The position numbers were made by a program, and so were the translations under genes. The notes below the pieces were generated by a model. That model was not told the DNA's origin. It worked only from the letters and a program-made list of their open reading frames with translations, and did no database searches. From positions 236,260-300,259 of the forward strand of contig MEHQ01002721.1 in assembly GCA_008828725.1 (NCBI GenBank): 64,000 nt of DNA. The letters are read 5' to 3'. The DNA comes from Saccharina japonica. Its lineage: Eukaryota > Sar > Phaeophyceae > Laminariales > Laminariaceae. Below, in pieces: positions 25,507 to 37,362 of this stretch. Positions within the stretch are counted from its first letter, which is position 1. Each line of letters starts with the position of its first letter.

Positions 25507-25616
25507 CGGGGGACGATAGTAAACACTAGTAAATAGGACCAAATATTGTTGGTAAGGGTAGGGAAATATATAGGAGTTTGTGTGTACCGAAGGTCTTATT
25601 TACTATGGTCCCCCAT
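25507..25616. mobile_element. MITE with GGGGGACxATAGTAAA termini, copy 1
   Basis: Left end CGGGGGACGATAGTAAACAC..AAATAGGACC; right end GGTCTTATTTACTATGGTCC followed by CCC. Related copies lie at 57971-58093, 62084-62304 and 63513-63635. Confidence 0.75.
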
Positions 25617-25736
25617 GACAACCTTCTCTCTTATCCACAGTGGTGGTGGGAAATAGATAGGTTGTTTAGTGTAGGCGGGTCCAGCCAATTTGGCCTTTCT
25701 TAGCTTGTACTATTCTCTTATATAGGGTACCCTCTC

Positions 25737-25824
25737 TTAACCCATTCAGAACTGAAAAACTTATCCCACAGTATTTCCAAGTCGTTTGTGCCCAAATACG
25801 TGGGACCAGTTCTTAAGGGGTTAA
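25737..25824. mobile_element. TTAA-flanked MITE (piggyBac-like), copy 1
   Basis: Bounded by TTAA on both sides, with termini CCCATTCAGAACTG and AGTTCTTAAGGGG. The interior carries the family motif TTATCCCACA..TTCCAAGT. A TTAA target and CCC-starting inverted ends are the piggyBac signature. Confidence 0.72.
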
Positions 25825-27324
25825 CTCGGGGTAACCACTGCGGTACAGTACAGGACACCTAATAAGAAACAGGACATCTGGCCCAGGCTGGATTTCTTAT
25901 TTGAGAGAGGGTGCTTTCTACACTAATTTCAAGATAGAGACTCCTGAATTTATTATTTTCCTCCAAATCTCAGCCTAGCTTTCTTGTTAGCCTGTTTCTT
26001 ATTACTGTAGGTGTCCTGTACTACTGTATACGTAGATACAGCAGTAGCATTGCATGACTACGTAAGCTTACCCACTCAACCAGTGTTTAGGGCTACGTAC
26101 TTATAGTCCTCTTTGTCTCCTGCACAGCAGTCAGTGGGTGGCAACCATACACTCGAGTAAAAGAGGCAAGCTCCACTTCTGAATTATACACCCAGGGTCA
26201 GATTTGAGGGCCTACATAGTAGGTTCCGGGTGGGATCGGGTCAACAAAATTGGAATCAGGGTGCCAAGTGGCAGGCGGAAAAACCAGAATTTTCTAAACA
26301 ATATGGGGAATATTCCCAGAACTTTACAGTTGACACTAACTGGAACAAACCACTCGTACGTGCTTTATAGCTGCCGCCGGCTCTTCTTCGGGCCGAAAAC
26401 AAAAAAAAAAAAGAAAGTGCGCTCGGCAAATAAATGCTGAACAAAATTCTCAAAAAGACCAAGGCGATTGAAAAATGCTCCTCGGGCCAGCTGACTGGCA
26501 ATCGCCAATATCTTTGCCTGTGGTCAGTAAAATTAAGAGTGGATCCAACCGCTGAGATTGCGCACTTTCCCGACGCGCGGGGTTCCCTTCGTCTCGCCAA
26601 CTCTGAAACAAACACTACTGCTGTCTGTGTGTGCGTGTTCTTCACATGAAACCGTCCTTTTTACCCGTCGAGATCTAGCACACGCAGTGTCCGTGCCGAT
26701 TCTTCCCATCCTAGAGAGAGAACAGTTCTGTGCGTCACAAAACTACGACACAGCAGACTGGACCTCTCCGGCTGAACATATACCTGGTGCTGCTGTACAG
26801 GAGTAGTACCAGCCCCTCTTTAGTGCCGGTATCATATGCGCCAGCCTACAATAACACCGGCACTATAGCCGCAATCGGCACTATTCCGTACACTACCAGA
26901 CTGATGAAATCTACCTGTGTCAAGCATAGATGTCGGGAGACAGGACTTTCAACCCTTGACAGACAGCAGATTTTCCTTGACATGCCGTGACTGACACCAA
27001 ACTACTAGGCTTTAGTGTGGAACACTTCGTCCCTACACCCTTGACAGCGCATGTTTTTTGCCTTGCTTGACATGTCTCCTGACAGCTTTGGTGTCAAGCG
27101 ATTCCACAGGGCACTATAGCGGGCAACCGGCACTATAGACGGACCACTACTACTGTATAATCGTATGTCCACATCATGGACACAGAACTTACCGCTATTG
27201 ATAGGCACAATACGTACAGACAGTTTGCAGTACGCGACGTGTCAAGAACTTGGTAGTTATTAATATGATACCTAGCAATGATATTCTCGCTTGTGATCGA
27301 TCACTGACACACAAAACCAATTAC

Positions 27325-27596
27325 TAGGGCTGGGCACTGGCTGACTAAGTCAGTAGCGATTATACTGCTGTCGTCAGAATTAATCAGTATACTGGACTGC
27401 AGCAGTATAAGTCTCTCGCCTCTCATTTCTTCCCCCGAAACGCATTTGGTGGGTTTGGGCGCTATACCATGGCGTGTTTCTTGGAGGTACGTAACATGAA
27501 ACCTACTGGCGAACATACTGGCCAGGTCTGTCAGTAGATTACTACTGCCAGGAGATTACTACTGCCCAGTACATACTGTGCCAGTGCCCAGCCCTA
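27325..27596. mobile_element. Non-autonomous hAT-like element with perfect 8-bp target duplication
   Basis: Terminal inverted repeats TAGGGCTGGGCACTGGC (17 of 17 matching), flanked on both sides by CCAATTAC (27317-27324 and 27597-27604). The 272-bp interior has no transposase. The terminal TAGGGCTG matches the large hAT-type element at 32329, so it could be mobilised by the same enzyme family. Confidence 0.88.
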
Positions 27597-28802
27597 CCAA
27601 TTACCCCTTCCCTAGTCCCTACTCGTACCGCTTCCCAACTGAACAAACAAAACCACGGAATTCGGAAGTAATAGTGTTTCTTGTTCAGTTCCATTAATAG
27701 CACCGCCCCACAATTTCCCGCCGTTATGAAATAGAAATATTATATTATAATATTAATAATAGTAAAATGAATGGTCCTTGATGGTCCCTATTGTTATAAC
27801 ATTCTAACATAAGACGAGCAAATACATACTCGGTACGTTTTTAATTGTTATGGTAAAACAAGAGGCCGGGCTGTGACCCCTCGACTGACCGCTCCTACAC
27901 TAAAACGAGTACATTTAGGCCAACATAAACCCTTCGACACGCCCTGTAAGATTAGTCTCGCCTACGATGGCATCATCTCTCATGAGAAGGACTAGCACCC
28001 GAGGTAACCAAAACCTTATTCTGGCAAGCTGGCAAGGGCTGTCTATACATATGATATGTACGTGAGATATATACGAGTACGTACTTGGCACTTGGTATAT
28101 ACCTGTACGTAGCCCGCGACGCGCGTGCGAGCCATCAAAGGAACGTTCTAAGAGCATGACAACATGGATCAGCGTAAAACGTTATACTAGCGAAACAGCA
28201 AAAACAATGAGCAATTCACAGATATAATAGCTGCCTACAGCAGCAGTAGTAGCAGAAACATTGAGGACTACGACATGCACGAGTAATACTATTAGTAGAC
28301 TGTGTGGAGGGGCGAGCAAAGAAGCCGTGCGCAGAGCGGGTACAATGCATGCCAGGTCGGTCTGACTACGTAAATATACAGCGTCGTCTATAGTAGTAGT
28401 AGCGTCGTCAGGCGCATACATACATATGCACCGGTAGTATTTTTCTTGATCGAAACCTGCTTGTCACACGACCGTGGGCTTCTTCTACATAACCGCGTTC
28501 CTAGCCTGCGTTACATGCACCCACCAGCATTACTGATGTGTGGTTCCTATACAAAGTGTACGAGTAAGGCATTCATTGGTTGCACCGGGCATTAATTCCT
28601 AAAGCATCGGTTGCCCCTGCTGCTGCTGCTGTGTCGCACTCGCTTGGCAAGTGGCGGTATTTCGAATTACACCAGGCATGCAGCAGCATATATGCGAGCC
28701 TCTGCGAAAAAGTGAAAAAGTGACGTGTATCGAGCCGAGAAATCTCCGTGGAAATGTGGCGATGATGGCAAAAAAGGGCCTGCAAGGAGGCAAAAGTATA
28801 TA

Positions 28803-28880
28803 CCACTCTGTCCCGAAATATAAGAACCATTTTATTGAATACGAATGTCCAAAATGTGCTTATATTTTGGGACAGAGTGG
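28803..28880. mobile_element. Stowaway-like (Tc1/mariner) MITE, copy 1
   Basis: Inverted ends CCACTCTGTCCCGAAATATA and TATATTTTGGGACAGAGTGG, flanked by TA on both sides. It resembles plant Stowaway elements, whose ends also carry CC..CCGT.CC.AAATATAAG. A related copy is at 60640-60723. Confidence 0.78.
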
Positions 28881-30617
28881 TACGACGTACTCGTAGTATC
28901 CCCATTTATTCATACAGCTAGAACGTACGTCGTAGTACTGGGTTGTATCGATCATGTCACACGTCACACGTCATATATAGAACCGAGTAACTTGACGAGT
29001 ATGGGTCTGCTGCTGTAAAGCCTAGCTGCTAGTCTACATACGAAGAGCACTGACGTGTACCAGGTAGGTACGTACAGCAGTACCTGGTATGAAAATATCA
29101 CATATGATATGTTATCATATCATATGATATCGGAGTGGAGTACTCGTAATAGTAAAGAAGGTTGTCGAAAAAAACGAGCACCGAGACGTAAGGAATTTCA
29201 CGCATACGATGGCTGCCGTGCCACCTTGAAGTGTTGTGATGGATGCCTAAGGCAATGCACGACTGCCGTACTTACAGATGCCTATACGAGGATGCCATCA
29301 GCCCGTACCCATGAACCCTTGAACTCGCTCTGTTGTGCTGTGTACGTATATACTCTGTGTACAACATGCTGGGTCAGCGACGACGCCTCGAATTTTATAT
29401 TGTGTCCGTAAATATAAGAACTATTTATATGACAAATTCATACCCGATGATGCTTACTTTTCCGGACAGAATGATATTCTCGAAGCTCGAGGAAAGCACA
29501 AAAAAAAAACATTTGTGCGTACAGCAGGACTGCTGTGGTGAGCCTGCACGCATTGCTCGACGAAAGTGATGGCTGCAGCTCACCTGGTATGTGGTAGGGT
29601 CCAGCCGTGCAGAACTCGGTATTGTGCTGGCAACGTCAGCCGGTATACCTTGGTATACGCTTGTAACTTGTGAGGGGAGAGGCGGGATGCGGGATGACGG
29701 AACAAAAAGCGGCGGAACCTGAACACGTGGAACTGGAACGTGGGGAAAAGCATCCCCTAAACCCGTTACGCACATCCTTCCTTACTCTCGTAGAGTACGG
29801 TAAAAACGTAAAAACGGTAAAAACGTAAAAACGCACAATGGACGTACGTGTGAAGATATGCCAACGGGGATACCATGTGACACACGTAGATACGTATATA
29901 TATATACGTGTACCGGTATTGTCTTTGGGATCGTCCAAGACTCAAGCAAGCAGGTGGCAGAGGCGGGGTGATGCCGCAAGTAAGTGCCAGCAACGCCAAC
30001 GCGTCCGCCCGCGAGAGGAGAACATCTAAAACCCGGAGAGTTCTCAGCGCCGCTCTGCCTCTCCCTGCGGCAGCATAATAACAATAAGAACCTGATGTCG
30101 ATAGTAGCCTACGAGTCAACCGGTGATATCAAGATCTGATATCATATTGTGCATCATCTACTTTACTGTAAGCATAACAACTTCCAATACACGTATCGTA
30201 CGTGCTGCATTTTAAGCACGGACGGGGGTCGCCTCTGCCGCAAGCAGCAAAAACAAATCCCGCCCAACGCTATTAATAGGATTTTTGAACAACAGTTTTA
30301 CAGACAGTTACACAAAAAAATGTCTCACACGTTTTGCGTTCGTTGCAGGAACAAACTGCTGTCAATACGACGACAGTAGTATTGATACATGCTTACTTGG
30401 GATTAGAGTGCAACCCCGTTTGCAGTGGTCTGTGGTGGTGGTGAGAGCTAGGCCGTTCGCCACAATATCAACAACACTGCGAAGTTGCGAACTTTGCAAA
30501 TAGCTTGCCGGACGTGAGCCTTGACGGCTGTTTGTTGAGGTTGCGGAAAGCTCCAAAAGCTACATAAAAAACATATATATATAGTCATATCACCCCCCCC
30601 CCCCCCCCCTCCCCTCT

Positions 30618-30719
30618 AAAGCTCCGTCTCGGCATTGCGTAGGGAATGCGAGCGAGGGTGTATGATCATACGACTATCGGCCACACATGAACAGATGGAT
30701 GAGTACCTGCCCCCCCCCC
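30618..30719 (+). mobile_element. Poly(C)-tailed short element, subfamily A, copy 3
   Basis: AAGCTCCGTCTCGGCATTGC, GTAGGG, GAGGGTGTATGATCATACGA, CTATCGGCCACACATGA, then GATGAGTACCTG and a C-run. A second C-run precedes it. Confidence 0.65.
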
Positions 30720-32533
30720 ATTAATAAACACTATCCTATAGAGGGTACCCCCCCCCCAACCCTTCCTATATATTACTCAAAACGGGTGTGGGTGAGGTGT
30801 ACTGTAGTACCAGCCGTATAATTGCACGTACGTGCTGTGGGCTGTTAGATCTGCACGTACTTTTGCACCATATTTACCCTTGCTCCCACCAGGGCCTGAT
30901 CCCACCCGGATCTGATCCCATTTGGCACCCTGCTCCCACCCACAAGGTGCAGAAATATAATCAGCCCTTCGCAGGAGCCGCCGGAGGCCCACCTGGCACC
31001 TCGATCCCATATGGTACGCATGTAGGCCATACATATCTACAACAACTTCTGCTTCGTATACATATAACCGTATTGAATTTACGTGCAGATTCGTTAGACT
31101 CGCACGTACGTGCAAGTTCTCCGCAGCCGGAGGTGTAGAGCTGGCCCCTGATGCGAGGAACCTTAGACACATTCGTACCAGGCAAAAAAATACAGTGCAG
31201 AGTACGAGTAATTAATTAGTGAGAGGGAAGGGGCAAGGACAGCATAATGGAGTAGATGATAGAACTCAAGCCGGAAGAAGGTACAGAGATATGAATTAGA
31301 CGTCGTACATCGGGCTCCTTTTTTTCCGTGTTTTTTCTTCTTCTTATGGGAGTGCTTATGAGTGATCAATGTTGAAGCTCTTTCATGCTACACATCGTTG
31401 GATGGCAACATTAACAATGTATCTCCCCCACCGTAGCATGCGTCCTACAAGAATTGCTGAATGGACTTCTAAATATATCATATATCCCGTTACTCAAAAT
31501 GCGGTGTAATCAGTTGAATCGCAAATTGCAACGCATTGACTATTAATAGCTTGCGTCCTACACCTCGTTCCACTCCCTCCCACGGGGGTAGACACCCCAA
31601 CAGACGCCCCGTGCCCTTCCATATGACATGTTATCTTGCCGGATGCTCCGTGCAGACGTTCAGGCCTCGATGGGCGCCCCCCGCGTCTATCTGAGGCATG
31701 CCATGCTTTCTTGTGCGCTTACAATCAAATCGTAAGGGGGTTCTGTTGGTTCTCCATATTTGCAAGCCATTTTTTGTATGGCGTTTGCTTCGGAGGCTGC
31801 GCCGCTCTCGGGCACTCTCTTACGGCGACGAGCACGGGACGGGCCGGCGTGGCCCGAGACGGCGCATTTCCTCTGATTATTATGTGTCCCACACTGCTGG
31901 GCTGTTGAAAGGACGGCGGGGTTGCCGAGGAAGAACGGGACATTCGTTGCATGGAAGAGGCGCACGATGTCACCGGGTTGTGACCGGAATACCCGTTTTG
32001 TACCGACGATAGTTATGCGTCAGGCAGGAGTTTGCGTACCTCTTGACTTCGTTTGATTGAAAAAAATCGAAGTGTATAAATATTCCAGTGCTTACGTGAC
32101 CACGCTTTCACTTGACAAACAGACGCATTTTTTTACGGACTGATAAGATTTCTTTTAGGATTTCGGTCGCAGACGACCCCTTAGTACACTGAAGAAAATG
32201 CGAATTACTAAAATGACGTAGACGTGCCGCAGAACCAGCGATATGCACGGAGTTTTCATTTATTATGTCGATCACTACGTGAGAATCATTTTTTTTTGCG
32301 CAAATTGTGCAAATAAATGCTTTAAAGCTAGGGCTGTGAGTTGGCTGACTAGTAGTTGCCAGCTAGTTATTAGCTGGCTAGTTTTTTAAGTTAGTTGCGG
32401 CGGTGCCAACTATCCAACTATTTTTGTATTTTGGGTTTCCTTGCTCGTAGGAAGGCTTGTTTGGTACGGGGTGCGTATTTCTCGGCGTCCCCAAGCAGTA
32501 CCACCACGCACAGAGAGAGGTCTTCCACAACTC

Positions 32534-32803
32534 ATGGCGCATCAACCCATCGCCATCGACGGTGCCGGTGCCGATGGCAGGGCCGAGGGTGCCGGCACCG
32601 CTGAGCCTGGCCTGTCGGCGGACCATGGCGGTGATGGAGCGTCCGACGAAGTGACTGTACCGAGCGCTCCTCCGAAGCGACGCGACAAGGTAGCGGTTCG
32701 CTACCGCGCACAGAAGGAGGGCCGGTTTTCCAAGCGCCCCAAACGGGGACAGGGACTCATACTTTTGATGCGAGATGATATGCGGGGTTCTGCATCTTTG
32801 TAG
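32534..32803 (+). CDS. Unrecognised short ORF inside the hAT-type element
   Basis: 89 codons starting MAHQPIAIDGAGADG, acidic and Gly/Ala-rich at first. It turns basic at PPKRRDKVAVRYRAQKEGRF. The equivalent stretch in the second element copy (about 35571 onward) is frameshifted by single-base losses. It may be a remnant of a transposase first exon, but no zinc finger or catalytic motif is visible. Confidence 0.25.
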   Translation: MAHQPIAIDGAGADGRAEGAGTAEPGLSADHGGDGASDEVTVPSAPPKRRDKVAVRYRAQKEGRFSKRPKRGQGLILLMRDDMRGSASL

Positions 32804-33222
32804 TCCATCTGGGACTATATTTCAATATTTCCAATACATTCCCCGCACCAAGGTACATTTCTCAGGATGTGTTGAACTGTTCGGAAACCTGGAGCCACCG
32901 CCAGAAAGCTCAACCCAACGCGCAGCTTCTCACGATTTTTTATTATTACTATATTAATTCGCCTCGTTTATGCCAAAAACGTATAAACAAGCCCCTTGTT
33001 TCCCTGGGTGTAATACGTTTCAAACCCAATTTCTCAGCACTGATTTGGGGAGCTATGACCATAGGCCGCCGGCCATTTTTTTCATAATAAAAAAACATTA
33101 GAGGGAGAGATATATATGAGGGAAACAATGTATATCGAAGGTCATTTTCCCCTGGTTACTACTGTTTGACAAATCGTGCGATATACTAATAGAATACGGC
33201 AAACGATTGCTCTCATCCAGGC

Positions 33223-33664
33223 CTCCAGGCCGTTTTTTTTTCGTTTGCAGCAATACCAAATTGTGTGAGATATTCATAATTTTGCCAAAATGATTTATTT
33301 TGGTCGATTTTGGCCAGGCTTGGAGATTTGTTTTTTGATGCATTGTTGCGTAACTACTTGAATTATGTGGAAAAATATTTTTCTTTCTCGTTCTCAGCAT
33401 CGATTCCTCTCGTATTTGCGGTCATGAATATATGGTTGTCTCTCCACGCCTCCAGGCCGTTTTTTTTCGTTTGCAGCAATACCAAATTGTGTGAGATATT
33501 CATAATTTTGCCCAAAATGACTTATTTTGGTCGATTTTGGCCAGTCTTAGAGAATTTGTTTTTGATGCATTGTTGCGTAACTACTTGAATTTAGTGTGGA
33601 AAATTATTTTTATTTCTCGTTCTCAGCATCGATTCCTCTTGTATTTGCGGTCACGAATATATGG
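33223..33664. repeat. Tandem repeat of about 230 bp inside the hAT-type element
   Basis: Two copies share TTTTCGTTTGCAGCAATACC, AAATTGTGTGAGATATTCAT and GATGCATTGTTGCGTAACTA. The pattern recurs in the second half of the composite (about 36385-36790). Confidence 0.75.
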
Positions 33665-33995
33665 TTGTCTCATAAAAATATGTATTTTTTCATGAGTTAT
33701 GACTACTTCGTAAAAGTCATTGGAAATAGTTTGTGCCGGACGGACCATACGAGTTTACAGTACAAGGTAGATGTGAGGGTATTACCTGCTGAGCTATAGG
33801 GGTAAAAGATCGATCGATTACCCAGCCCAGGGTAATCCTTATAACACTCTCCCCCCCTCTGAACGGCGGGATTTTTGGGACGTCGGTACCGTATACGGCC
33901 GTACGTTGACCTACCCGTTTCGTTTCAGTACCTGGGGAACCAGGGAGGCGTGTTTTTTAGGGACGCACGCGCAAGCGTTTCTATAAAAGAAACGT

Positions 33996-34070
33996 TCGAA
34001 GTGAGATTCGAACCCGTGTCCTGCCGACGACCCCAAATGTGAGGGTATTACCTGCTGAGCTATAGGGGTC
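33996..34070 (-). other. tRNA-like sequence inside the hAT-type element, copy 1
   Basis: Read on minus: A-box-like TAGCTCAGCAGG, then B box GGGTTCGAATC about 45 bases on. The acceptor arms do not pair, so this is a decayed tRNA or SINE head rather than a functional tRNA gene. A 5' fragment recurs near 33763-33812 and 37060-37110, and a second long copy is at 37286-37362. Confidence 0.5.
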
Positions 34071-34969
34071 AAAGATCGATCGATTACCCAGCCCAGGGTA
34101 ATCCTTATAACACTACTCTGGACTTATGGTTAATGTGCGGTCAACTGTGATGGCGGGACTTTGTCCCAACGTGCTATTTATTACTGTAATAATACAAGAA
34201 TGTCTCTGTCATGAGTGTGTCAACTGGATGATGAGCACCTCTTGCTTGGGTGTTTGAGCGATGCTCGTCCTGAGCTGTGTGTCGATCCCAGTCTATTTTG
34301 GTCGATCCCCGTCTAGTTTGGTCGATCCCAGTCTATTTTGTGTCCTATTTTTAGTTTGTACTGGTGATGTGCTACTGCCTGCCGCACGAGTATGTGTGTG
34401 TGTTGTCTTCACATTAAACCCGTTATTTCTACACCCAATGCCTGTCCTGATTCCCAATCCTATTAATAGAGAGATACAAATTCTGTGGTCACAGACTGTG
34501 AAACAGAGAAAAACCATAACAGAATAAACGCAAATTAATGGGTAAAGCAAGTGAGATGCTTAACGTACCGGGTAGGAGAACGTTTTTACCATATATTTCT
34601 GGTGCATCGCTTTAATATCAGACAAACTGAGACGGGATTTAGAAATATACCTGTTTCTTGATCAAAACCAGAGATAAACTTAGCCCATTTATCATGCTTT
34701 TTGGGTGTAAAATGAAGCCAAATAGCGTATTTTTTGCCTCCGGCGGCGCCTTCAGCGGGATCCTCCGGAGGCGCCTCCGGCGGGCCCTCCGGGGGAGCCT
34801 CCAGCGGGGCCCCCTCGGCCAGGGGGGGCTTTTTTGGCTCATTTCGCTCGCCTGACTATAGTCGACTAGTTGGCGCCAGCCAACTAGTCAACTAAAGTCA
34901 GTTAGTTGGGCTTCGCCAGCCAACTAATAACTAGGCGGGAACTCCAGCCAACTCACAGCCCTACATATT

Positions 34970-35172
34970 ATAGCGTGGGTAAGCACAATTCGACGAAAGT
35001 TGACGAGGGAAGAAATTGCTGAAATCTTCTCGCGGTACAAAGCAAGGCAAGCATCGTAGTGGGGGAGGAGGGAGAAGAACCTACTTTGTGACCCCGGATC
35101 TGAGTTACGACTAGGAAGGAGAGAGGAAGGAAGGGCGAAGATAATAAATGGGATGGGCAAACAAAAAAAACA
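34970..35172 (+). mobile_element. tRNA-derived SINE, copy 3 (5'-truncated)
   Basis: Contains CCCCGGATCTGAGTTACGAC, then AATAAATGGGATGG and an A-rich tail, as in the other two copies. The tRNA-like head is missing. It lies between the two halves of the hAT-type composite. Confidence 0.75.
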
Positions 35173-35400
35173 CACTGTACGATATGTACGTACGTACACA
35201 GCCAGCAACCAATAATGCTGCAGAGTATTTGTGCCCTTTAATATTTTTATATAATATTCAATCGGTTGAACTCACAGCTGACGTATGTAATAATTGTATT
35301 CAATATTTTTCACGAAAAAATCGGCATGCATGCATGCACGAGCACGAGTCAAATGTTCTCGATCATCAGCACAGCCAGTCTCGCGAGCGGTTTTGCAAAA

Positions 35401-35490
35401 CGGGGGGGGGAGGGGAGGGGAGTGGGATGGGGGGGCTATGTCAAAAAGGAAGATTGATGCGTCGATTATTTGGTTGATTGGGTTTTGCTT
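35401..35490 (+). repeat. Segment inverted relative to 38837-38928, ending at an N
   Basis: The G-rich tract, then GGGGGGCTATGTCAAAAAGG and TTGGTTGATTGGGTTTTGCT, is the reverse complement of sequence just right of the hAT-type composite. It stops at the N at 35491, where the second internal copy begins abruptly. Confidence 0.8.
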
Positions 35491-37285
35491 NGGTACGGGG
35501 TGCGTATTTCTCGGCGTCCCCAAGCAGTACCCCACGCACAGAGAGAGGTCTTCCACAACTACATGACGCATCAACCCATCGCCATCGACGGTGCCGGTGC
35601 GATGGCAGGGCCGAGGGTGCCGGCACCGCTGAGCCTGGCCTGTCAGACGGACCATGGCGGGGATGGAGCGTCCGACGAAGAAGTGACCGTACCGAGCGCT
35701 CCTCCGAAAGCGGACGCGACAAGGTAGGCGTTCGCTACCGCGTACAGAAGGAGGCCGGTTTTCCAAGCGCCCCAAACGGGGACAGGGATCATACTTTAGA
35801 TGCGAGATGATTTTCGCGGGTTCTGCATCTTTGTAGTCCATCTGAGACGATATTTCAATATTTCCATACATTCCCGCACAAGGTACACTTCTCAGGATGT
35901 GTTGAGCTGTTCGGAAATCTGGAGGCACCGCCAGAAAGCTCAACCCTGCGCGCAGCTTCTCACGATGTTTATTTTTATATTACTATATTAATTCGCCTCG
36001 TTTATGCCAAAAACGTATAACAAGCCTCTTGTTTCCCTGGGTGTAATACTTTTCACACCCAAATTTCTGAGCACTGATCTTGGGGAGCTATGACCATAGG
36101 CCGCGGCCATTTGTTTTCATATAAAAAAACATTAGAGGGAGAGATATGAGGGAAACAATGATATATCGAAGGTCCATTTTCCCCTGGTTACTACTGTTGA
36201 AATCTCGTACTAGAATACCGCAACGATGCTCTCCCGCCAGCGTTTCGTGCAATACAATTGAGTATCATAATTCGAAAATATTTGCGTTGGCGCTTGATTT
36301 TGGGTTGGGAACTACTGAATATGTGAATTTTTCTTCTCGTTTCACATCATCTTTTGCGGTCCATAGGTGTCCACGCCTCCAGTTTTTTTCGTTTCCAGCA
36401 ATACCAAATTGCGTGAATATTCATCATTTTGCCCAAAATGAACTGATTTTGGTCGATTTTGGTAATCTTGGAGATTATTTTTTGATGCATTGTTGCGTAA
36501 CTACTTAAATTTACTGTGGAACATTATTTTTCTTTCTCGTTCCTCAGCATCGATTCCTCTTGTATTTGCGGGTACGAAATATGGTTGTCTCGTCCACCCT
36601 CCAGGCTGTTTTTTTTCGTTTGCAGCAATACGAAATGTGCTGAGATATTCATACATTTTGCCCAAAATGACTTATTTGGTCGTTTTGGCCAGTCTTGGAG
36701 ATTTTTTTTTTATGCATTGTTGCGTAACTACTTGAATTTAGTGTGGAAAATGATTTTTCTTTCTCTATCTCAGCATCGATTTCTCTTGTAGCTTTGTGGT
36801 CAGCGAATATAGTGTTGTCATCAAAAAAGTTTGATTATGATGCTCTTAAGTCTTGAAATATTTTGGGAGATACGTTTTACAGTGCGTAGGGTGAGGTTAC
36901 TCTGACTTGGTAAAGATCGACGATCACTCGGTAACCTTAATCCCCCTCTGAACGGCTGGAATATTGATGGTATTGGCTCGTTGCACCGCTTGTTATACGG
37001 GAACGAACTATGGGCGACGCGAGCGTTTGAAAAACCGAAGTATTCGAAGGGCTCGGAGCAAATGTGAGGGTATTACCTGCTGAGCTATATAGGGGTAAAA
37101 GATCGATCGATTATCCCAGCCCAGGGTAATCTTATAACACTCTCCCCCCCTCTGAACGGCGGGATATTTGGGACGTCGGTACCGTATACGGCCGTACGTT
37201 GACCTACCCGCTTCGTTTCACACCTGGGGAACCAGGGAGACGTGTTTTTTGGGGACGCATGCGCAAGCCTTTCTATAAAAGAAAC

Positions 37286-37362
37286 GATCGAAGTGAGATT
37301 CGAACCCGTGTCCTGCCGACGACGCCAAATGTGAGGGTATTACCTGCTGAGCTATAGGGGTA
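37286..37362 (-). other. tRNA-like sequence inside the hAT-type element, copy 2
   Basis: Nearly the same as the copy at 33996-34070, with A-box-like TAGCTCAGCAGG and B box GGGTTCGAATC on minus. Confidence 0.5.

Larger units (their letters stand above)
23041..32320. other. MITE-rich, gene-poor region
   Basis: No protein-coding exon recognised on either strand. The identifiable content is the set of small inverted-repeat elements listed separately, CTG microsatellites, and a short telomere-like motif, CCCTAACCCTAACCCC, near 25182. Open frames of 80-130 codons lack family motifs and often span repeat sequence. Confidence 0.55.

Noticed and set aside
26865..27140. Possible further inverted-repeat element with GGCACTATAG motifs
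   Set aside because: The GGCACTATAG motifs are mainly direct repeats, and no consistent inverted ends or target duplication were found.
29097..29136. AT-rich palindromic run (CATATGATATG..) as a regulatory site
   Set aside because: Simple alternating sequence with no adjacent gene.
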